This document shows, in pieces, positions 1 to 7,760 of a DNA stretch of 19,018 bases. Positions within the stretch are counted from its first letter, which is position 1; each line of letters opens with the position of its first letter. Below the pieces are notes generated by a model, which saw nothing but the letters and a program-made list of their open reading frames with translations, had not been told where the DNA came from and ran no database searches. Source of the DNA: Fimenecus sp045595185 (lineage in GTDB: Bacteria; Bacillota; Clostridia; Oscillospirales; Acutalibacteraceae). The position numbers and the translations under genes are program-made. Location: assembly GCA_045595185.1 (NCBI GenBank), contig JAZNZX010000041.1:1-19018 (forward strand), given 5' to 3'.

Positions 1-2040
1 TGTTAAGAATATATCGAATACTGACGGTACAAAGTGTAAATGTGTTACCTTATTCTTTTCTACTTCTTCTAATATTTTTGCTGGCAAGAAATGTTCATCC
101 GGCTTTGATGCTGCAAGACTTCCTCCTGTCATTCCCCACCAGAAATGTTCCCATACAGATACATCAAATGTATATGGTGTTTTCTGAAGTATTACATCAT
201 CCTTTTCTAATGGATAGAACTCATGCATCCACAGTATTCTGTTTACTGCAGACTTATGACTTATCTTTGCTCCCTTTGGATTGCCTGTACTACCTGATGT
301 ATAGATTACATATGCTGTATCATTTTCATTTGCAAGGATAGATGTTTTTTCTGTTGTTTCTTTGCTGTTAAGAACTTCTGTTGCATTGATACATGGAACA
401 GTATTCACAAGATTAGTGAACTTGTCTTGTGTAATTACTGCTTTTGCATTTGAATTTGATAATATGTAGTCTATTCTATCCTGTGGATAGTTGGGGTCAA
501 TCGGCAAGTATGCATTACCACCACGGATAATACCATACAATGCTCCATACATCTCAAAGCTTCGTTCTGCTATTACTGCAATAACAGATTTTTCTTCTTT
601 TGTGATATTTCTTACCTTACCGTCTATTCTCTCTGCATATGCCTTGAAATCTCCAAATGTGATTTCTTCATCATTTGCTTTAAGGCATACTTTATCCTTA
701 TTCTCTTCACTTGCTTTTTCAAACAAGCTGTAGATTGTTGATTTTTTTGGAATGTTGTATGAATACTCTGTATCATTGAAGCTGTTGAGTATTGCACTTG
801 TCTCTTGTTTTGTTAAACAATTAATTTTGTAAAGAGGTTCGTTTTCGTTCTCAATAGCATCAAAAAGCAAGTTGCAAATATGACTATGTAAAATATCTAT
901 TTCATTGTCGGTAAATTTGTTAGTTTGATAATCGTAATGTATTTTTAATACACCATCGTTATCACGGTCTTCAATATGCACCTGTAGACTTTCAAGTTGT
1001 CTGCCGTTATGAATCCATTTGCTTTCTGCAAAATTTCCCGTTATTCTGGTATTTTGATAACCTAATATCATATCATACGGCTTTTCCTGCTCATGTTTCG
1101 CTTTTCGTTGAATTTCCTGATAATTATATCTTTGGTGTCTCAATGTTGAAAGTGTCGCTGTTTCAACATTTTTTAGATTGTTCGTAAAACTATCCATCGC
1201 ATTTAAATCAACAAAAACCGGAACAGTATTTACAAACATACCTACCGTGTTTTTTTCTTGATAATTATTTCTGTTAAGCACAGTTGTGCCAATGCATAGT
1301 TTTTCACAATAATTATTTATTTTGCTTAAATATGTTGACCATATTGCAAAAAACAATGTAAAAACTGAAGTGTCATTTTTTTCTGCAAAAAACTTTATGG
1401 ATTCTACCTGTTTTTTATTTAACACAAAAGTTTTTCGCTTGGCACTATAATCGCTTGTCTGAACATCTGAAATGTATATAGGCTCATTAAAGAGTTCCAT
1501 TTGATTTAAAAAGTATTCTTCGTCTTTCTTATAGCGTTTTGATGAAAAATATGTTTGCTCTTGTTCAATATATTCAACATAGGAAAAAGCAGACGGAATT
1601 TCTCCTTTTAATAAAGTATTGAATTGATTTCCTATAAGAGCAATAGCCCAAGCATCACCAATTATATGGTGAAGTTTGGGCATAATACCATATTTGTTAG
1701 GCAAAACAACAAGAGGAATTTCGCAAAGACTTTCATCAGAAGGTAATGGAATCTGGGCATATTCTAATGCATAGTTGTAAAAATCTTCCTCATTGGAAAA
1801 ATATAATACTTTTATATCTTTCTTTTGATATGGTTCAACACGCTGACCTACATTTCCATTATCTCTATACAAACGAAGTCTTAATGCATCGTTTATTTCG
1901 AAAAGCCTATTAACTTGTTCTTTCAACCATTCAACGCTTTTTTCTCCATCAACCAACATGTATCCACAAACATTGGATATGGCACCGCCACCAAATAATT
2001 CCATGTTGTAAATCTGAAGTTGAGCCTTTGTAAGATTCAT
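1..2040 (-). CDS. Non-ribosomal peptide synthetase, condensation + adenylation domains (3' part outside window)
   Basis: Reading the minus strand from the ATG at 2038-2040 gives 680 open codons to the window edge, so the C-terminus is missing. Residues about 1-430 form a condensation domain. Its active-site motif is HHIIGD (H124, H125, D129), followed by Ala where the usual HHxxxDG has Gly. From about residue 430 an adenylation domain begins, with an A2-like motif (GGNAYLPIDPNYP) near residue 505 and the P-loop YVIYTSGSTGNPKG with SGSTG at 582-586. The pocket segment FDVSVW is at 625-630 and HFVPS at 669-673. The protein lies 22 bp downstream of an acyl carrier protein gene and after an acyl ligase gene. 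An N-terminal condensation domain in this setting suggests that it acylates the first amino acid (inference). Whether a carrier, thioesterase or reductase domain follows cannot be seen. The NRPS assignment is firm. Confidence 0.95.
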   Translation of the reverse strand, partial: MNLTKAQLQIYNMELFGGGAISNVCGYMLVDGEKSVEWLKEQVNRLFEINDALRLRLYRDNGNVGQRVEPYQKKDIKVLYFSNEEDFYNYALEYAQIPLPSDESLCEIPLVVLPNKYGIMPKLHHIIGDAWAIALIGNQFNTLLKGEIPSAFSYVEYIEQEQTYFSSKRYKKDEEYFLNQMELFNEPIYISDVQTSDYSAKRKTFVLNKKQVESIKFFAEKNDTSVFTLFFAIWSTYLSKINNYCEKLCIGTTVLNRNNYQEKNTVGMFVNTVPVFVDLNAMDSFTNNLKNVETATLSTLRHQRYNYQEIQRKAKHEQEKPYDMILGYQNTRITGNFAESKWIHNGRQLESLQVHIEDRDNDGVLKIHYDYQTNKFTDNEIDILHSHICNLLFDAIENENEPLYKINCLTKQETSAILNSFNDTEYSYNIPKKSTIYSLFEKASEENKDKVCLKANDEEITFGDFKAYAERIDGKVRNITKEEKSVIAVIAERSFEMYGALYGIIRGGNAYLPIDPNYPQDRIDYILSNSNAKAVITQDKFTNLVNTVPCINATEVLNSKETTEKTSILANENDTAYVIYTSGSTGNPKGAKISHKSAVNRILWMHEFYPLEKDDVILQKTPYTFDVSVWEHFWWGMTGGSLAASKPDEHFLPAKILEEVEKNKVTHLHFVPSVFDIFLT

Positions 2041-2062
2041 AATTGCTAACCTGCTTTTGTTT

Positions 2063-2287
2063 TTATTTCTGTGATTTTATAAAATCAATCACATCTCCAA
2101 CAGTAATTAATGTTTTCAACTTTTTGTCCGGAATTTCAATATCAAATTCATCTTCAACTACGCTTACAAGATTAATTAAATCTAATGAGTTCAGCTTTAA
2201 ATCTGCCATAAGTCGAGAATTCTCTGTTATTTCAATACTTTTATCTTCCATAGATTCAAGCGCTATTGCTCTTATTTTCTCAATCAT
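2063..2287 (-). CDS. Stand-alone acyl carrier protein of the NRPS locus
   Basis: This is a 74-residue acidic, helical protein with the phosphopantetheine attachment motif LNSLDL; the modified serine is residue 34. An AGGTGG ribosome binding site at 2296-2301 sits 8 bases before the ATG at 2285-2287, so I prefer this start over an in-frame GTG at 2297-2299 that overlaps the binding site. The start overlaps the end of the acyl ligase gene by 8 bp, which indicates translational coupling. The NRPS gene begins 22 bp after its stop. Between an acyl-adenylating enzyme and a condensation domain, its likely job is to carry the activated fatty acyl group to the NRPS (inference). A role in primary fatty acid synthesis is less likely because no fab genes are nearby. 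Confidence 0.9.
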   Translation of the reverse strand: MIEKIRAIALESMEDKSIEITENSRLMADLKLNSLDLINLVSVVEDEFDIEIPDKKLKTLITVGDVIDFIKSQK

Positions 2288-3884
2288 TTTTATATCCACC
2301 TAAATCATTTCTTTTAATTTTTTTAGTTGTTGTTTTTTCAAACGGAACATCTCTGAAAAAGATTTTTGTAATTTGTTTATATGTCGGTAATTTTTTGTTT
2401 ACTTCCTCAACACCTGCACGAATTGTTTTCTCAGTTTCAGCATTGCCATTGCTTAAATAAATTTCTGCAATAATGGTATCGCTTTGATTACAAACAACAA
2501 CTTCCTCTATCTCAGGAATATTATTCGTTAATAACATTTCCATACTTTCAGGAGAGATGTTTTCTCCATTTGATAAAACGATTAAATTCTTGCATCTTCC
2601 GGTAATATATAACAAACCGTCCTTTAGTTCACCAATGTCACCGGTTTTATACCACTCACCATCAAATGCTTCTTCTGTTGCTTGCGGATTTTTATAATAA
2701 CCTAAAAATACAATATCACCTTTTACTTGTATTTCTGAGTTAACAATTCTTACTTCAACACCTGAAAAAACACCTCCTGCACTATCAGGACAGTATTGCT
2801 TGTTTCTTGCAGCAGAAACCAATGGAGAGCATTCCGATGTTCCGTAACCACCTACAACCGTAATTCCGAAATCGGTTAATCCGGCAACTGTTTTTGCATT
2901 AATGGGTGCACCACCAACAGCAATCAATTCTATATTGCCACCAAAAGCTTCTAATACTTTTGCAAACAGTTTTCTTCGTAAATCAATTCCTATTATGCGT
3001 AAACCTCTGCTAATAATCAATAATTTATTGATTATCGAATCTTTGCCCGTATTTTTTAACTTTTCAATTATTCTCTTATAAAAAGTATCCAGCATCAATG
3101 GAACGACTGCCATGAATTTTGGTTTACAAAAAACCACATCTGACATAAGATTTTTAAGACTGCTGTTTACAAATATCGAACTGCCAACCTGCAACGGGAC
3201 AGTCACAGCCGCAACAATTGCATAAGTATGATTCAATGGTAACACAAGCATTGAGGAATCTGGTACTAATATGCTTTTTGATGTGGCAATAGTATCTGCA
3301 GAAATATTTTTATGGCTAAGCATAACACCTTTTGGCTCACTTGTTGTACCTGATGTATAAACAAGCGTACACATGGCATTTTCATCAATGACTACGTTTT
3401 GATATGATTTATCACCATTTTTTTTAAGTGCTTTACCTTCATTGATAAGACCATCCAAGTTTTTCATATTTATAAGAGTCTGGCATCCTGTTGCTTCTGC
3501 TTCCTCTGAATAATCATCTGAATGAACAATTACTTTTGTATCACTTTTGTTAACAAGATATTTCAAATCATCAATGGACGCTTCTTTATCAAGAGGAACA
3601 ATGATATTATTACTGTTTACCGTAGCAAAATATGTAACAATCCAAGCATAACTATTTTCACCAATAACAGCAATATGAGTACGGTTATAGCCCTTTGAAA
3701 TGAAATATGTACCAAGAGCTTCAATGTCCTCTTTAAATTCTCTATAGGTCTTTGAAAATTCAGCCTTTCTTTTTAGCCAATGAAACGCCATTTTATTAGA
3801 GTATTTCTTTTCACAGTAATCTATTAATTCTCTTAAATTTCTAAAATCGTGTACATCATAATATGGATAAGATTTATTTTTCAT
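2280..3884 (-). CDS. Fatty-acyl-AMP ligase / long-chain acyl-CoA synthetase family (ANL superfamily)
   Basis: The 534-residue protein belongs to the AMP-forming adenylating enzymes, which activate carboxylic acids as acyl-adenylates and pass them to a thiol. Visible motifs are the P-loop VYTSGTTSEPKG (175-186), YGTSE (347-351), the ATP/ribose-binding WYKTGD (411-416), the hinge-region GRCKNLIVLSNGENISP (429-445) and a C-terminal TTTKKIKR (518-525) holding the likely catalytic lysine. The length fits a complete two-domain enzyme. It is first in an operon with an acyl carrier protein (8 bp overlap) and an NRPS, so I infer that it loads a fatty acid on that carrier protein rather than on CoA. 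Sequence alone does not settle ligase versus CoA synthetase. A TAAGGAG site 6 bases upstream supports the ATG at 3882-3884. The chain-length preference is unknown. Confidence 0.9.
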   Translation of the reverse strand: MKNKSYPYYDVHDFRNLRELIDYCEKKYSNKMAFHWLKRKAEFSKTYREFKEDIEALGTYFISKGYNRTHIAVIGENSYAWIVTYFATVNSNNIIVPLDKEASIDDLKYLVNKSDTKVIVHSDDYSEEAEATGCQTLINMKNLDGLINEGKALKKNGDKSYQNVVIDENAMCTLVYTSGTTSEPKGVMLSHKNISADTIATSKSILVPDSSMLVLPLNHTYAIVAAVTVPLQVGSSIFVNSSLKNLMSDVVFCKPKFMAVVPLMLDTFYKRIIEKLKNTGKDSIINKLLIISRGLRIIGIDLRRKLFAKVLEAFGGNIELIAVGGAPINAKTVAGLTDFGITVVGGYGTSECSPLVSAARNKQYCPDSAGGVFSGVEVRIVNSEIQVKGDIVFLGYYKNPQATEEAFDGEWYKTGDIGELKDGLLYITGRCKNLIVLSNGENISPESMEMLLTNNIPEIEEVVVCNQSDTIIAEIYLSNGNAETEKTIRAGVEEVNKKLPTYKQITKIFFRDVPFEKTTTKKIKRNDLGGYKND

Positions 3885-3918
3885 AAAAAACTCCTTAATA
3901 GTTTCTATACATAGTTTA

Positions 3919-3947
3919 AGTATATCACATTGTTTGCTTTATTTCAA
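3919..3947 (-). promoter_or_regulatory. Promoter of the acyl ligase-ACP-NRPS operon
   Basis: On the minus strand there is a -35 box TTGAAA (3942-3947), a 17-base spacer and a -10 box TATACT (3919-3924) preceded by TGN. This is a near-consensus vegetative sigma promoter. It lies 34 bases upstream of the first codon, leaving a very short leader. It is separated from the panD promoter by about 50 bases of AT-rich DNA with no other recognisable element. Confidence 0.7.
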
Positions 3948-3999
3948 TAAAAAAGCATCCGCATAGCACAATATTTTCATCTCCAATATTCTATTGCTC

Positions 4000-4028
4000 T
4001 TGTTTTATGTTAAAAACTATGATATAAT
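4000..4028 (+). promoter_or_regulatory. Promoter of panD
   Basis: A -35-like TTGTTT (4000-4005), a spacer of exactly 17 bases and a perfect -10 TATAAT (4023-4028). Transcription would start near 4035, leaving a leader of about 80 bases before panD that holds the hairpins described separately. Confidence 0.65.
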
Positions 4029-4048
4029 TATTTGATAATTTTGATGCT

Positions 4049-4100
4049 GAACGATAGTCTAAAAGAAAGACATATCAAAACTCTGTCGTTTTGTTTTTAT
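4049..4100 (+). promoter_or_regulatory. panD leader RNA with competing hairpins (candidate attenuator, possibly pan-type motif)
   Basis: Two RNA structures share bases. Hairpin 1 pairs GAUA (4053-4056) and GUCU (4057-4060) with AGAC (4068-4071) and UAUC (4073-4076), leaving A4072 bulged and a 7-base loop. Hairpin 2 pairs AACGAUAG (4050-4057) with CUGUCGUU (4083-4090), with one G-U pair, and runs into TTTTGTTTTTA, so it resembles an intrinsic terminator. The 5' arm of hairpin 2 overlaps hairpin 1, so the two are mutually exclusive as drawn. Candidate riboregulators called pan RNA motifs, with bulged adenosines, are known upstream of pantothenate genes in Firmicutes. Membership of this leader in that class is inferred, not tested. 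Confidence 0.5.
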
Positions 4101-4114
4101 TAAGAGGTGTCTAA

Positions 4115-4498
4115 ATGTATATAACTATGTTAAAAAGTAAAATTCATCGTGCTACTGTAACTCAATCAGACCTCAACTATGTTGGAAGCATTACAATCGA
4201 CAAAAAGTTGATGGATGCTGCCGGGTTACTTGAATACGAAAAAGTACAGATAGCTAATATTGATAACGGTAACAGATTTGAAACATACATAATTGCAGGT
4301 GAATATGGTAGTGGTTGCATCTGCCTTAACGGTGCTGCAGCAAAATGTGTTGAGGTAGGCGACAAGGTCATAATTATGGCTTATGCTCAAATGACACCTG
4401 AAGAAAATGAAAATCATTATCCAAAAGTAGTTTTTGTTAATGATAAAAATGAAATTACCGAAGTTGTCAATTATGAAAAGCATGGTGAAATAAAATAG
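4115..4498 (+). CDS. panD: Aspartate 1-decarboxylase precursor
   Basis: PanD converts L-aspartate to beta-alanine, the amine half of pantothenate and so of coenzyme A and the 4'-phosphopantetheine arm. The 127-residue protein carries the family hallmark KIHRATVTQSDLNYVGSITI. The Gly24-Ser25 bond is where the proenzyme cleaves itself to form the pyruvoyl cofactor. The length and conserved core are normal. The start at 4115 has an AGAGG site 7 bases upstream (4103-4107) and places the cleavage bond at the same numbering as in E. coli PanD. The gene appears to be a single-gene unit with its own promoter, a structured leader and a terminator. panB and panC are not next to it. Confidence 0.96.
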   Translation: MYITMLKSKIHRATVTQSDLNYVGSITIDKKLMDAAGLLEYEKVQIANIDNGNRFETYIIAGEYGSGCICLNGAAAKCVEVGDKVIIMAYAQMTPEENENHYPKVVFVNDKNEITEVVNYEKHGEIK

Positions 4499-4504
4499 TG
4501 TTAT

Positions 4505-4536
4505 AAAAGACAGTTGTACTTGCAACTGTCTTTTTG
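4505..4536 (+). terminator. Intrinsic terminator after panD
   Basis: Stem GACAGTTG (4509-4516) with CAACTGTC (4523-4530), a 6-base loop, AAAA before and TTTTT after. It starts 6 bases past the panD stop. Confidence 0.9.
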
Positions 4537-4565
4537 TTGCTTTTTACACCATATTGTGATATTAT
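4537..4565 (+). promoter_or_regulatory. Promoter of the ahcY operon
   Basis: A -35-like TTGCTT (4537-4542), a 17-base spacer and -10 TATTAT (4560-4565) with an extended TGA just before it. It lies directly after the panD terminator and 32 bases before ahcY. Confidence 0.6.
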
Positions 4566-4597
4566 AAGTTGATAAAATAATTCTTTGGAGTAATAAA

Positions 4598-5842
4598 ATG
4601 AGTATTGTTAGAAATATTGACCTTTTTGAATCAGGTCAACAAAAAATTGATTGGGTAAAGGCACATATGCCTGTGCTTCGCAGTATTGAAAAGGATTTTA
4701 GTGAAACAAAACCATTTGCAGGTAAAAAAGTTGCACTTTCAATTCATCTTGAGGCAAAAACCGCATATCTTTGTACTGTACTTGCAGCAGGCGGTGCCCA
4801 AATGTATGTTACGGGGTCAAATCCCCTTTCAACACAGGATGATGTGGCTGCAGCACTCGCTCATAACGGACTTAATGTGTTTGCTTGGTACAATGCAACA
4901 AGTGAAGAATATATGGAGCATCTTCGCGAGGTTATCAAGGTTGGTCCTGACATTATCATTGACGACGGTGGTGACCTTGTTAACCTTATTCACAACGAAT
5001 ATCCTGAGCTTTTGCCTAATGTTTTAGGTGGTTGCGAAGAAACAACAACAGGTATTATCCGTCTTGTATCAATGCACAATGATGGTGAGCTTAAATTCCC
5101 TATGATTGCCGTTAACAATGCAAAGTGTAAATATCTTTTTGATAATCGTTATGGTACAGGTCAATCTGTCTGGGACGGAATTAACCGTACAACAAACCTT
5201 ATTGTTGCAGGCAAAAAGGTTGTTGTCGCTGGTTACGGCTGGTGTGGTAAAGGCGTTGCAATGCGTGCTAACGCACTTGGTGCACAGGTAATTGTTACTG
5301 AAATCGACCCTATCAAGGCTATGGAAGCTCGAATGGACGGTTTTTCTGTAATGGAAATGACAGAAGCTGCTAAAGAAGGTGACTTCTTTGTTACTGTTAC
5401 AGGCTGTAAAGATGTTATCACAGAAAAAGTCTTTAAGAATATGAAAGACGGCGCAATTTGTTGTAATGCAGGTCATTTCAATGTAGAAATCAATATTCCT
5501 GACCTTGAAAAAATGGCAACAGAAATCAAGCCACAGAGAAACAATATTCTTGGTTATGTTCTTCCTGATGGCAGAACTATCAGCATTATCGCAGAAGGAC
5601 GACTTGTAAACCTTGCTGCAGGTGACGGACATCCTGCTGAAATTATGGATATGAGTTTCTCAATTCAGGCTCTTTGTGCTGAATATATCGTTAAAAATAA
5701 TGGAAACTTACCGATAGGCGTTGTTGATGTGCCTGAAGAAATTGACAAAAAAGTTGCTCTCAGAAAGCTCAATAGCTGGGGAACAGAAATTGATAAGCTG
5801 ACTGACGAGCAGGAAAAATATATTAACAGTTGGAATGTGTAA
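4598..5842 (+). CDS. ahcY: Adenosylhomocysteinase (S-adenosyl-L-homocysteine hydrolase)
   Basis: This cytosolic NAD-dependent enzyme reversibly splits S-adenosylhomocysteine into adenosine and homocysteine, relieving product inhibition of methyltransferases. The 414-residue protein shows substrate-site segments SIHLEAKTA (48-56), DDGGD (122-126), EETTTG (147-152) and KYLFDNRYGTGQS (178-190; the key Lys178/Asp182 pair). The NAD-binding loop is GYGWCGKG (212-219). It is close in length to the shorter prokaryotic form. TTTGGAG 7 bases upstream supports the start. It is the first gene of a plus-strand run, and the next gene begins only one base after its stop if that gene's second Met is used. 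No SAH riboswitch fits in the short leader. Confidence 0.96.
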   Translation: MSIVRNIDLFESGQQKIDWVKAHMPVLRSIEKDFSETKPFAGKKVALSIHLEAKTAYLCTVLAAGGAQMYVTGSNPLSTQDDVAAALAHNGLNVFAWYNATSEEYMEHLREVIKVGPDIIIDDGGDLVNLIHNEYPELLPNVLGGCEETTTGIIRLVSMHNDGELKFPMIAVNNAKCKYLFDNRYGTGQSVWDGINRTTNLIVAGKKVVVAGYGWCGKGVAMRANALGAQVIVTEIDPIKAMEARMDGFSVMEMTEAAKEGDFFVTVTGCKDVITEKVFKNMKDGAICCNAGHFNVEINIPDLEKMATEIKPQRNNILGYVLPDGRTISIIAEGRLVNLAAGDGHPAEIMDMSFSIQALCAEYIVKNNGNLPIGVVDVPEEIDKKVALRKLNSWGTEIDKLTDEQEKYINSWNV

Positions 5843-5843
5843 A

Positions 5844-6797
5844 ATGGCAGATAATAAATTCAGATTTACAAACGAGAAATGTCCCGTTTGTAATAATACA
5901 TTTAATTCCGATGATGATATTGTAGTTTGTCCCGACTGTGGAACACCTCATCACCGTGAATGCTATATGGAAAACAAAAACTGTGCAAATCATCATAAGC
6001 ACAGCGAAGATTTCCGTTGGGAACCTGATTTTGTCCCTATTGAAGAAACAGAACCAACAAAATCAGATTTAACAGAAAAAAGCATATACAGACAAGCTAT
6101 GGAAATGGCAGAAATGCCTTTCCCAACAATTCAGACTGAAAGAATCAATCCTTTTTTTCGTGAAAAATTCGGTGACCTTGAGGATGGTGTTTCTGCCGAA
6201 GATGTTGCAATTTTCGTTCGTCAGGAATCACATAAATATGTATCAAAGTTCCAAAAGGTTGCAGAGGGCAAACTAACATGGAACTGGGCGGCATTTTTCT
6301 TTACACCATACTGGTTCTTTTACAGAAAACTTCATAAAATCGGTGCTGTATTTTTCGCTTTGTTTCTTTTAATTTCTTCAATCAGTTTCATTCCGCCTGT
6401 TGTGCAGTTGAATACTGCTCTTGCATCATTTGAAGCAGAAATTCAGGAAATTGCCGATTCTGACAGAACTGAAGAAGAATACAGGACTGCTGTTCTTGAA
6501 ATTACAAGCGAAATGTCCGAGACAATACAGAACAACAAGACAGGTGCTGTTCTTGTTATGTCACAAAGCTTTGCATCATTAGTTCTTTCGGTGTTCGTTG
6601 GTCTTAACGCAAACAAGTGGTATTATAACTACACAAAATCACAGCTTAAATCAATAAAAGCTGAAAGCACAACAGAAAATTATAAAAGCAACCTGTTTAT
6701 GAAGGGTGGCGTAAGCTACGGTTCACCTTTTCTTGTTATTCTTTTAGAAAAAGCAATTTTTTTCGCATTGGAAATGTTATTATTCGCGTTGATTTAA
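5844..6797 (+). CDS. Prokaryotic RING-type zinc finger / DUF2628 membrane protein, unknown function
   Basis: A 317-residue protein begins with a treble-clef zinc finger of the prokaryotic RING type. Its candidate ligands are C13, C16, C29, C32, H36/H37, C40, C47 and H50/H51. A variable linker follows, then a DUF2628-like segment WNWAAFFFTPYWFFYRK (146-162) that leads into a membrane helix (about 165-187). Further hydrophobic helices lie at about 235-255 and 292-316, with an acidic stretch between the first two. The zinc finger should face the cytoplasm. I start it at the ATG at 5844; an ATG at 5835 would overlap ahcY by 8 bp and add MCK. Neither has a strong binding site, so coupling to ahcY is likely. 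Bacterial proteins of this build are widespread in Clostridia but have no assigned function. Ubiquitin-like ligase activity should not be assumed. Confidence 0.85.
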   Translation: MADNKFRFTNEKCPVCNNTFNSDDDIVVCPDCGTPHHRECYMENKNCANHHKHSEDFRWEPDFVPIEETEPTKSDLTEKSIYRQAMEMAEMPFPTIQTERINPFFREKFGDLEDGVSAEDVAIFVRQESHKYVSKFQKVAEGKLTWNWAAFFFTPYWFFYRKLHKIGAVFFALFLLISSISFIPPVVQLNTALASFEAEIQEIADSDRTEEEYRTAVLEITSEMSETIQNNKTGAVLVMSQSFASLVLSVFVGLNANKWYYNYTKSQLKSIKAESTTENYKSNLFMKGGVSYGSPFLVILLEKAIFFALEMLLFALI

Positions 6798-6835
6798 CCG
6801 ATAATATATAAATAAAATTTTAAGGAGTTCCTGAT

Positions 6836-7711
6836 ATGAAAATCACAAAAGCCATCATCCCGGCGGCAGGTCTTGGCACAAGAGTTCTTCCTGCATCAAA
6901 GGCAGTTCCAAAGGAAATGCTCAACATCGTCGATAAACCTGCAATTCAATATCTTGTTGAAGAAGCGGCAAAATCAGGCATTACAGATGTACTTATTATC
7001 ACAAATCGTGGCAAAGGTGTTATTGAGGACCATTTTGACCACGCATATGAGCTTGAGGATAAGCTCAGCAAAAATCCTGATAAAAAAGAGCTTTACGACT
7101 CTGTTCTTGAGTGTTCACAGCTTTGCAACACATATTTTCTTCGTCAAAAGGAAACAGGTGGTTTAGGTCACGCTGTACTTTGTGCAAAGAACTTTATCGG
7201 TAACGAGCCTTTTGCAATTCTTTATGGTGACGATGTTTTCATTTCAGAAAATGAGCCTGTTACAAAACAGCTTGTTGATGTTTATGAAAAATACGGTAAG
7301 GGCGTTGTCGGTGTAAAGGAAGTTCCTGCAAAGGATGTAACTAAATACTGTTCACTTGCTGTTGAGCCTATTGAAGACAAGGTTTTCAATTGCACCGATA
7401 TGATTGAAAAGCCAAAGCCTGAAGAAATCATGTCAAACTATTCAATTTTAGGTCGAGTTGTTATGCCACCTGAAATTTTCGACATTCTTGAAAACACGCC
7501 AAAGGGTGCAGGCGGTGAATTACAGCTTACAGACGCTATGAAAACACTTGCACAGACCAAAGGTGTTATTGCCCTTGATTATGACGGTACACGCTATGAT
7601 ATGGGTAATAAAATGGGTATTATGAAAGCAAACTGTGAGGTTGCTCTTAAACACCCTGAAATCAGCGAAGACTTTAAAGCATATATCAAAGAGCTTGCTA
7701 AAAATTTATAA
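6836..7711 (+). CDS. galU: UTP-glucose-1-phosphate uridylyltransferase
   Basis: The enzyme makes UDP-glucose from UTP and glucose 1-phosphate, feeding cell-envelope glycans, exopolysaccharide and galactose metabolism. The 291-residue protein has the nucleotidyltransferase signature PAAGLGTRVLPASKAVPKEM at residues 9-28. It also has the expected metal-site segment YGDDVF (about 130-135) and GGELQLTDAM (about 226-235), both typical of GalU. AAGGAG about 9 bases upstream supports the ATG at 6836. It follows the RING/DUF2628 gene by 38 bases, so it probably shares the ahcY transcript, and a strong terminator follows. GalF-like non-catalytic paralogs are unlikely here given the intact signature. 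Confidence 0.95.
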   Translation: MKITKAIIPAAGLGTRVLPASKAVPKEMLNIVDKPAIQYLVEEAAKSGITDVLIITNRGKGVIEDHFDHAYELEDKLSKNPDKKELYDSVLECSQLCNTYFLRQKETGGLGHAVLCAKNFIGNEPFAILYGDDVFISENEPVTKQLVDVYEKYGKGVVGVKEVPAKDVTKYCSLAVEPIEDKVFNCTDMIEKPKPEEIMSNYSILGRVVMPPEIFDILENTPKGAGGELQLTDAMKTLAQTKGVIALDYDGTRYDMGNKMGIMKANCEVALKHPEISEDFKAYIKELAKNL

Positions 7712-7721
7712 TTGAACATAG

Positions 7722-7758
7722 AAAAATGGGCTTGGTTAACCAAGCCCATAAATTTTTG
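7722..7758. terminator. Bidirectional terminator between galU and the dockerin gene
   Basis: A perfect inverted repeat with arms TGGGCTTGGTT (7727-7737) and AACCAAGCCCA (7738-7748), flanked by AAAAA on the left and ATTTTT on the right. It can stop galU transcripts moving right and dockerin-gene transcripts moving left. Confidence 0.9.
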
Positions 7759-7760
7759 TC

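Noticed and set aside
491..733. Small plus-strand frames at 42-341 and 491-733
   Set aside because: They are opposite the adenylation domain of the NRPS, whose motifs continue without a break.
2280..2299. GTG at 2297-2299 as the acyl carrier protein start
   Set aside because: It overlaps the AGGTGG binding site that is well placed for the ATG at 2287.
4536..4597. SAH riboswitch before ahcY
   Set aside because: The leader after the predicted promoter is about 25 bases, too short for an aptamer.
5069..5632. 187-codon open frame on the minus strand
   Set aside because: It lies entirely inside ahcY on the other strand, is rich in Cys and Asn in a way typical of a shadow frame, and has no binding site or family match.
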